Positions 52,752 to 57,645 of a stretch of 57,645 nucleotides of DNA are shown here, in pieces. Position numbers and translations under genes: made by a program. Numbering within the stretch: the stretch's first letter is position 1; the number at the start of each line of letters is the position of its first letter. The notes beneath the pieces were generated by a model. That model ran no database searches and had not been told where the DNA came from. It was given only the letters and a program-made list of their open reading frames with translations. This stretch comes from Vibrio ouci (lineage in GTDB: Bacteria; Pseudomonadota; Gammaproteobacteria; Enterobacterales; Vibrionaceae), in NCBI RefSeq assembly GCF_004551525.1, contig NZ_SATR01000031.1, positions 1 through 57,645 of the forward strand. The letters run 5' to 3'.

Positions 52752-53501
52752 TTACTTAATCACGCATCGTTCAGCGTCTTCCTTCAGCACGACCACCGCT
52801 TCACGAGATCCGTCCCTTGCCCCGGCAAATAACTGATGATAATCATCCAGATGCAACCGACCTATCGCAGCGTCAATGGGATGATGCTCATCGAACACCG
52901 ACTCAATTCTCGCCGAGACACGGATACACGTTCCGTTTGATCGCAACGTATACTCCCCGCCGTTTTCCATCAGTTTTGCGATGACCGCATCATTCACATT
53001 CAGGATGATGCGACCTCTATCTTCCTTGCGTTCAGACACAAACAACCGCACTTTCAACTCACCCAATGCAACGACAGATAACAATCGCTTCGAGTCTTGA
53101 TATTGTGTGTTAAGCGCCGCTAACGCCCAGTCAACCTCCACCCCTTGCCGTGTCAATGCCTCAACTTTTGCTTCCAGTTCATCGCGATGTCTATCTCTTG
53201 AGCTGAGCGCCTCTATCAACTGCTCGTGTGACACAAAAGCCCCTTCTGACAGCGCAATCAGCTCTTTGCCTGGCAGGGTAAAACTGGTCGAGAACTCCGG
53301 GATCTCCGTGGACACAAACTTCCCGGACTGAATTTGATCACGCAGGTATTGTTCCTGGAGCAGTTGACTGACCACATGCGGGTAGACGTACTGCTGGACA
53401 AAGCTCTGCCAATGCCAGATCCACACTGCGAACATCAATGAACTAAATCCCGTGATCAGAGTGATCAGTAGGTGCTGTTTAATGAAGTTCGTCCCACGCA
53501 C
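52752..53501 (-). CDS. Hypothetical membrane-anchored protein (249 aa)
   Basis: One N-terminal membrane helix (LLITLITGFSSLMFAVWIWH) and a periplasmic part. Residues about 85-115 (EQLIEALSSRDRHRDELEAK) form a coiled coil; the rest is beta-rich with no recognised motif. It ends 13 bp downstream of the GNAT fusion gene, so both are probably co-transcribed. Function unknown. Confidence 0.65.
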   Translation of the reverse strand: MRGTNFIKQHLLITLITGFSSLMFAVWIWHWQSFVQQYVYPHVVSQLLQEQYLRDQIQSGKFVSTEIPEFSTSFTLPGKELIALSEGAFVSHEQLIEALSSRDRHRDELEAKVEALTRQGVEVDWALAALNTQYQDSKRLLSVVALGELKVRLFVSERKEDRGRIILNVNDAVIAKLMENGGEYTLRSNGTCIRVSARIESVFDEHHPIDAAIGRLHLDDYHQLFAGARDGSREAVVVLKEDAERCVIK

Positions 53502-53513
53502 GCTGGATGCCCC

Positions 53514-54407
53514 TCATGACAGGCTCGACGGACGTACACCCAACAGATACAGGCCCCACGTTCCCAACGCGATCACAACGCAAACCGGTACAATCACACC
53601 GCCCATCATCGCTTTTATGACATCATTGCCATTGATGTGGCCATTACATGTGTCGTTCTGATAAACCCGGACACAGTGCTTCGCCCCCTCCAGAGGGTAA
53701 AACGCCCAATCAATCACCCCTTCCACCACTTTCCAATAAGGACGAGACCGCCCCTCGCGCCGAACATTGGCAAAGTAACCCACTCTGGCCGATATGGTGG
53801 TCGAGGGCTCGCCGCCCGCCAGGCTATTTCCGAGTTGATCCAGCCCAACCAAAATGTTGTGGAGCCACTTGACCTTAGGGTTCGATCGGTCCGCCATCGC
53901 GATGTGTCGACAATAGTCGGCCTTGAGCATGATGTACGCATGCGTTCCCCACCAAACACCGTTCGACTTCGAAATGCATTGGCGAAAGTACCCCTCGTAG
54001 ACCATACCCAGTTTGCGCAGTAACGCACATCCAGCAAGGTTACACGATTGTGCGCTGGCACTGACACGATCAATGCGGAGCGTATCAAATGCATACTTCA
54101 AAAGCGCTTCTCCCGCTTCATAGGCGCTCCCTTGTCGGTGAAACTGTCGGTTGATCACCCAGCTCAGTTGGCACGAGTGGCTATCTATTGCCTGGCGAAC
54201 TACTGTGTGACCCACAACCTGCCCGGTCTCTTTGAGTACAATTGCCAGAGCGTCGTCTTCATCTGAGATAAACCTGGTTACATCCTGACGGGACATGCGT
54301 TTTTTGGCCAGACATTCGGTCACCGAAGGATCGGACATGTAGCGATACACATCATGATCGTCTCTGGCAAGCAATCGGCGGAGCACCAACCGTTCCGTCT
54401 CTATCAC
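53514..54407 (-). CDS. GNAT acetyltransferase fused to a phage-like membrane tail
   Basis: Residues 1-165 are a RimJ/RimL-type GNAT: ETERLVLRRLLARDDHDVYR, the acetyl-CoA loop region WVINRQFHRQGSAYEAGEAL and the final NLAGCALLRKLGMVYEGYF. Residues 175-297 differ: WLHNILVGLDQLGNSLAGGE, then STTISARVGYFANVRREG, resembles small phage/prophage proteins with the D-Q-x-x-N-x-L-x-G-G-x-P-D-x-T-I-S-x-R pattern, followed by one membrane helix (GVIVPVCVVIALGTWGLYLL). The GNAT is thus tethered to the inner membrane with its C-terminus anchored. Fusion of the two parts in one frame looks genuine. Confidence 0.7.
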   Translation of the reverse strand: MIETERLVLRRLLARDDHDVYRYMSDPSVTECLAKKRMSRQDVTRFISDEDDALAIVLKETGQVVGHTVVRQAIDSHSCQLSWVINRQFHRQGSAYEAGEALLKYAFDTLRIDRVSASAQSCNLAGCALLRKLGMVYEGYFRQCISKSNGVWWGTHAYIMLKADYCRHIAMADRSNPKVKWLHNILVGLDQLGNSLAGGEPSTTISARVGYFANVRREGRSRPYWKVVEGVIDWAFYPLEGAKHCVRVYQNDTCNGHINGNDVIKAMMGGVIVPVCVVIALGTWGLYLLGVRPSSLS

Positions 54408-54503
54408 TCTGCATCCTCTAGACTAACGGCTACACCGATGAGACTATCCTGACCGTATTGCTCTCTCTGCTTCTGTTGGAATCGGCGTACGGCCGACAGA
54501 AAT

Positions 54504-54971
54504 TCATCGTGCATGTAAGACAAAGCAAGCCCCCCCATTGTCCCGGTCTAACTCCAGCAAGATTTGACTCTCGCCGCTGTGGTATCGGATGTGTTGATCA
54601 CGCAATGAGGGATACATACGGGGCACGCGTGTATAGTGACGATCAAGCCAGCTTTCTAACGGCGTAAACGACTGACTGCCTTCAAATAGGGTTAAGATCG
54701 CGACCAGCTTTTCCTGCTCACTGAACACAATCTTAGCTTCGCGGAGCTCGCTAACCGGCATATCCGCACAACAGGCCATGCTCTCGACAGGCAACTGATA
54801 CTCCGGCCCATGGGTATATCGGTTTGTCCCGCTACGCACTATTTCCGGGTAGATCACCGTGAAGTGAGATTCCAGAGTCTCACCTAAGGTTAAACCGAAC
54901 ATCGTCGGATTCGCGCCTACCTGAAGCACAGGCCACCACACCAAAAAACCAATGGTCATCAACTGGCTCAT
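54504..54971 (-). CDS. Secreted hypothetical protein (155 aa)
   Basis: A signal-like N-terminus (MSQLMTIGFLVWWPVLQVGA) precedes a 130-residue mature part starting NPTMFGLTLGETLESHF, a form seen in small periplasmic proteins with a GLTLG-x-T strand-turn-helix. Two adjacent cysteines (MACCADM) and a third near the C-terminus may form a disulfide. Function unknown. Confidence 0.6.
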   Translation of the reverse strand: MSQLMTIGFLVWWPVLQVGANPTMFGLTLGETLESHFTVIYPEIVRSGTNRYTHGPEYQLPVESMACCADMPVSELREAKIVFSEQEKLVAILTLFEGSQSFTPLESWLDRHYTRVPRMYPSLRDQHIRYHSGESQILLELDRDNGGACFVLHAR

Positions 54972-55288
54972 CCCCTTCGACTCCTGAATTGGTGAGAATG
55001 CGCGTGATAAGGTGTGACAACGTCACTGCGTATCACGATACGCATCAAGTCACACGAGCGTATCAGTGAACGTGCAACGGGTCTTGTAAGTTAAGCAATT
55101 AATAAATTAAAATAATATTCAACAGAAAGAGGCGATACCGCCCCCTCCCCCTTGCCAATATTATTAAATTTTATAAAGATTTACTCCGCGAAAGACTCAT
55201 ATACAATCGATATCATATTAATAATCAGGTTCATTGCCCAAGTAACACTCTGGTTATGCCCTGACATCTTGTCACCTGGAGGACAATC
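54972..55288. other. Intergenic
   Basis: Likely the promoter region of divergent genes. A C-rich patch near 55140-55152 and AT-rich tracts on both sides; no clear operator. Confidence 0.4.
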
Positions 55289-55768
55289 ATGGATATGAGC
55301 ACCGTTTTTCGTTATCTCAAATTTAAGTTCAAATGCCCGTTTGATTCGATTTTACTCAAGCCTACCTGCTGCATCGACAGTTCAAATTGTCACATTCACA
55401 TGAACACCCCACTCGATTTACGTTACCTCGATCTCACTAAGGTCATCAGCAGCTGTGCGCTCACGGACCAAGAGTTAACACACTTACTTCAAGGCTGTGT
55501 CGTTTACATGTGTGGCTATTTTGACCGTCGATACTTTGAACGCGATTTCTGCCGGGCCATTGCCAGTCAATACCAGATTCAGGAATGCCACTTTGTGAAA
55601 CGACAACCAGTGATCAGAAATGGCCCCAATGAACTCTCGATTGATTTTGCTTTGAACGATGTCCAAGAGCTCGACACGAAAATGTGCGTCCATTTTGACT
55701 GCTATGGGGCCATTAACCTTGATAACCATTTTTACTTTCGTGTACGGTACTTTGGCCTATTTAAATAG
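55289..55768 (+). CDS. Hypothetical cysteine-rich protein (159 aa)
   Basis: A ctggaggac site precedes ATG 55289. The protein has about 11 cysteines, several in the first 40 residues (KFKCPFDSILLKPTCCIDSS) and around residue 70-95, but no signal peptide; they could bind metal. No known domain. It overlaps the start region of the HlyD-like gene, suggesting co-expression. Function unknown. Confidence 0.6.
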   Translation: MDMSTVFRYLKFKFKCPFDSILLKPTCCIDSSNCHIHMNTPLDLRYLDLTKVISSCALTDQELTHLLQGCVVYMCGYFDRRYFERDFCRAIASQYQIQECHFVKRQPVIRNGPNELSIDFALNDVQELDTKMCVHFDCYGAINLDNHFYFRVRYFGLFK

Positions 55769-56543
55769 GGGATCCAAGTCGTCAACGCAATCTGACAAGA
55801 TAGCGAGACTCTTTGTCAGGCTGGGCCTGATTTTCCTGTTTCTTCTCACTCCTAGCTACTCAGGCAAAAATGAACGTCAGATCAGCGTGATCGCGAAAAC
55901 CCTCAGGTTTGACATTACGCTGCCTGGCAAGGTGATCGCCCCGCACATCTACCCTCTTCCTACGCCCGACAATGGTCGCCTTTCAGCAATCCATGTCCAG
56001 AAAGGTCAGCGTGTGACTCGCGGTGATCCGCTGTTTGAGATCGAAACCTTTCCAACCGTCGACAGTCCTGACTCAAAACGTCCGACACCAAGGAAAACGA
56101 TCTATTCACCCATGACCGGCTTAGTGTTGTCGATCCCTTTTCAAATCAGCGATTGGGTCAAGTCATCCTCCTCAGTTAGGGACGCTGATATTATCATGAG
56201 ACTGGCAGCGCCTGGGCCGATGGTATTTGAAGGGTACGTCAGTGGGACCGATTCTGCTCGCATAAAACTGGGGACGGAAGTGATCGTCACCTTGGTGGCT
56301 TACCCAAAACAACCGATCTCAGGCCGTGTTTCTTTTATCGCATCCGTGTCGGAGTCCACAATTGGTCCCGTTTCAGCGTCAGGCCGAAGTGGTCGGTTCA
56401 ATCGGTTGTTTAAACTCCGAGTACACTTAAACGATGAGCATAATGACATTGTCTGGCGATCAGGTGTGTGCGACCAAATTGAAAATGCAGGGGCACTTTT
56501 TGGAATGTTTTTCGATCAGTCTATGTTTTCGCTAAGATACTAA
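55704..56543 (+). CDS. HlyD-like membrane fusion (adaptor) protein
   Basis: The N-terminal hydrophobic helix (LFVRLGLIFLFLLTPSYSG) is followed by a biotinyl-lipoyl-like hairpin (RLSAIHVQKGQRVTRGDPLF, then KTIYSPMTGLVLSIPFQISD) and a beta-barrel part (GTEVIVTLVAYPKQPISGRV), the order of HlyD/MacA-type adaptors, with a very short coiled-coil section. The start is uncertain: ATG 55704 overlaps the preceding gene by 65 bp, and an ATG at 55659 or a TTG near 55749 is possible. No exporter gene follows, so its partner pump is elsewhere or lost. Confidence 0.65.
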   Translation: MGPLTLITIFTFVYGTLAYLNRGSKSSTQSDKIARLFVRLGLIFLFLLTPSYSGKNERQISVIAKTLRFDITLPGKVIAPHIYPLPTPDNGRLSAIHVQKGQRVTRGDPLFEIETFPTVDSPDSKRPTPRKTIYSPMTGLVLSIPFQISDWVKSSSSVRDADIIMRLAAPGPMVFEGYVSGTDSARIKLGTEVIVTLVAYPKQPISGRVSFIASVSESTIGPVSASGRSGRFNRLFKLRVHLNDEHNDIVWRSGVCDQIENAGALFGMFFDQSMFSLRY

Positions 56544-56560
56544 ATTATCGGTGAAAAACG

Positions 56561-56578
56561 CCCCTATTGAAAGGGGCT
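56561..56578. terminator. Stem-loop after the HlyD-like gene
   Basis: gcccct / aggggc (6-bp stem, loop attgaa), 17 bp after the stop. The T-run (gttttt) is on the minus-strand side, so it terminates best in the minus direction but may serve both. Confidence 0.6.
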
Positions 56579-56969
56579 CGGGGTGTATAATAGAGCACAC
56601 TTTTTTTGTATTGAGACCAAACTTCTCGTTTACAGGGGCATTTTCACACAAAAATTACAGGCTAAAAATAACGAGAATACAGGCACTCACACCGTGGTAT
56701 TAAAAAGTAAATTTACAACTCTAATTAGATCACTAAGAAACATGATTATTAAGGCAAGTATTAAGAATACAAATACTGACAGGAATTGATTGTCTAAGAA
56801 GTTTGGCTTTGACCCAGATTTATATGATTATATTTAATTTCACGTATTGTTTGTCTGCTCCTTATTTTTTACGAAGTAATTTAATCACATGATAAGATTT
56901 GTTCCTACTTTTACTTAATGACTTTTATTTAAATAACCAGGGAATTCCTACCCTAAAAAATATGGTTTA
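56579..56969. other. AT-rich intergenic
   Basis: No convincing gene; one 68-codon frame at 56583-56789 has no ribosome-binding site and spans the terminator flank. Confidence 0.4.
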
Positions 56970-57325
56970 ATAATTACGTACTCAATCCGAAAGTTAACCG
57001 AGAAAGATTTTCCAGTATTTTGGAAATTTTATGCATGTCACAACTCTTATTTGTCTATTGAAGAATTAGATGCTAATGGCTGTTATGATGTTGATCCTGA
57101 GTATTTGATGGATGTTTGTTGGGAAGAGATGGAAGTTGTGCATACTTTCTAATAAGTGATGGAAACATAGCTGGTTTCGTAACGACAGAAAACACCCTGG
57201 TAAACAAACAGAAGTTTATAGAGCTGTCTGACATATTTGTTTTACCAAAATACCGTAAAAAACAAAGGCTACTATATTTAACCATAAGAGATCCTCAATA
57301 TGTGTTTGTCGTAAGCAATGCTTAA
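56970..57325 (+). pseudogene. Frameshifted GNAT acetyltransferase
   Basis: The first frame reads ITYSIRKLTEKDFPVFWKFY and continues to EYLMDVCWEE, then hits stops at 57150. From about 57125-57135 the next frame continues sensibly as YFLISDGNIAGFVTTENTLV, then KFIELSDIFVLPKYRKK, the central beta strands of a GNAT. So one gene is split by a frameshift, the start codon has drifted to ATA, and the acetyl-CoA end is broken again. Not functional. Confidence 0.65.
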
Positions 57326-57371
57326 CAACCGAAATGACAAAGCGAAGTAGATAACTTTGTTGTTCGAAGAA

Positions 57372-57391
57372 GATTGGCTGCTCGCGCAGCC
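57372..57391. terminator. Perfect 8-bp stem-loop
   Basis: ttggctgc / gcagccaa with loop tcgc lies between the two GNAT genes, about 45 bp past the stop of the minus-strand one. A short ttcttc tail follows on the minus side. Probably a terminator. Confidence 0.55.
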
Positions 57392-57435
57392 AACAGGATG
57401 TTATTGCCTATTGACAGGTAGAAGGCTCATATGTG

Positions 57436-57645
57436 TTATGCGTAATTTTTGACGTACTTTGTCATTGCTGTTTCCGAGACTGACAAACCGTCGATTCTAT
57501 ATTGATCTTTGAACTCTCCAACAACATTGAACCCTGCTTTTAGGTAGAGGTTCTTTGCTGGGAAATTCTCTGATAATACACAAAGATCAAGCCAGTCAAT
57601 TTCAGCTTTTTCTTGGCAGAAATTTATAACAGCATCAATGAGTCT
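57436..57645 (-). CDS. GNAT acetyltransferase, C-terminal part (runs off the window)
   Basis: The last 69 codons of a gene whose 5' part lies beyond the window edge. It reads RLIDAVINFCQEKAEIDWLD, then LSENFPAKNLYLKAGFNVVG, the NxLYxKxGF motif at the end of the GNAT acetyl-CoA site, and ends TKYVKNYA. The frame is open to the edge. Confidence 0.75.
   Translation of the reverse strand, partial: RLIDAVINFCQEKAEIDWLDLCVLSENFPAKNLYLKAGFNVVGEFKDQYRIDGLSVSETAMTKYVKNYA

Noticed and set aside
57300..57436. Integron attC site between the two GNAT genes
   Set aside because: The region holds a simple 8-bp hairpin, but I find no paired core sites or VCR-like arms.
1..57645. tRNA or rRNA genes
   Set aside because: No cloverleaf with a TTCRANT arm or rRNA sequence was recognised on either strand; a covariance-model scan was not possible here.

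Overview
The window looks like accessory DNA from a marine gammaproteobacterium, most likely Vibrionaceae (Vibrio, Grimontia, Photobacterium or a relative). The evidence is a Vibrio/Grimontia-type M9 collagenase with HEYVH and PKD domains, a DUF3332 lipoprotein, a probable DUF2913 protein, an AspT-family antiporter beside glutamate decarboxylase, and many decayed insertion-sequence and toxin-antitoxin modules. I see no rRNA, tRNA, ribosomal-protein or CRISPR genes. A Cre-like recombinase beside a lox-like palindrome, and three phased long palindromes at the left edge, would suit a large plasmid, a secondary chromosome or an integrated element, but the replicon type cannot be settled from this window.

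Left part (1-7.8 kb): phased palindromes (32-238), a secreted hypothetical protein, then a compact candidate RiPP operon (85-aa peptide, radical SAM enzyme with auxiliary cysteines, unknown partner), a DUF2807-like exported protein, a secreted trypsin-like protease, and the tyrosine recombinase with its adjacent palindrome.

Central island (8.6-17.1 kb): an AT-rich, tightly packed, single-strand ten-gene biosynthetic cluster. It starts with an AvrD-family protein (the family that makes syringolide elicitors in Pseudomonas syringae), followed by a KAS III, an acyl carrier protein, a histidine phosphatase, an ABM monooxygenase-like protein, an MFS exporter, an FAD monooxygenase, a CMD-family protein, an aldo/keto reductase and an SDR. 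My reading is that KAS III and ACP supply a beta-ketoacyl chain, AvrD condenses it with a (phospho)sugar, the phosphatase dephosphorylates, the redox enzymes tailor, and the MFS protein exports. A perfect 8-bp tandem repeat lies upstream. This is the best candidate for an undescribed system here.

Decay and toxin-antitoxin region (17-37 kb): an alpha/beta hydrolase and a deleted copy of its 3' end, a truncated hipBA interrupted by an IS remnant, a serine hydrolase, a methyltransferase/DMT-transporter pair, a complete sulfate ABC operon (sbp-cysT-cysW-cysA) with a convincing sigma-54 promoter and a divergent sigma-54 activator lacking a sensor domain, then an orphan hipB, a dead ISL3 transposase, a HipA-like/antitoxin pair in reversed order, and an intact hipBA whose promoter carries four operators spaced exactly 30 bp apart.

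Right part (37.6-57.6 kb): a gadB-DUF3332-aspT acid-resistance operon, a dioxygenase fragment, a phage-like protein and a GT9 glycosyltransferase gene bracketed by a short repeat, the collagenase, a LysE exporter coupled to a PLP-enzyme-like fragment, a DUF2913 protein, two tandem solute-binding proteins, a beta-lactamase-family remnant, a run of small membrane/secreted hypotheticals including a GNAT fused to a phage-like membrane tail, an HlyD-like adaptor, and two GNAT genes (one frameshifted, one running off the window).
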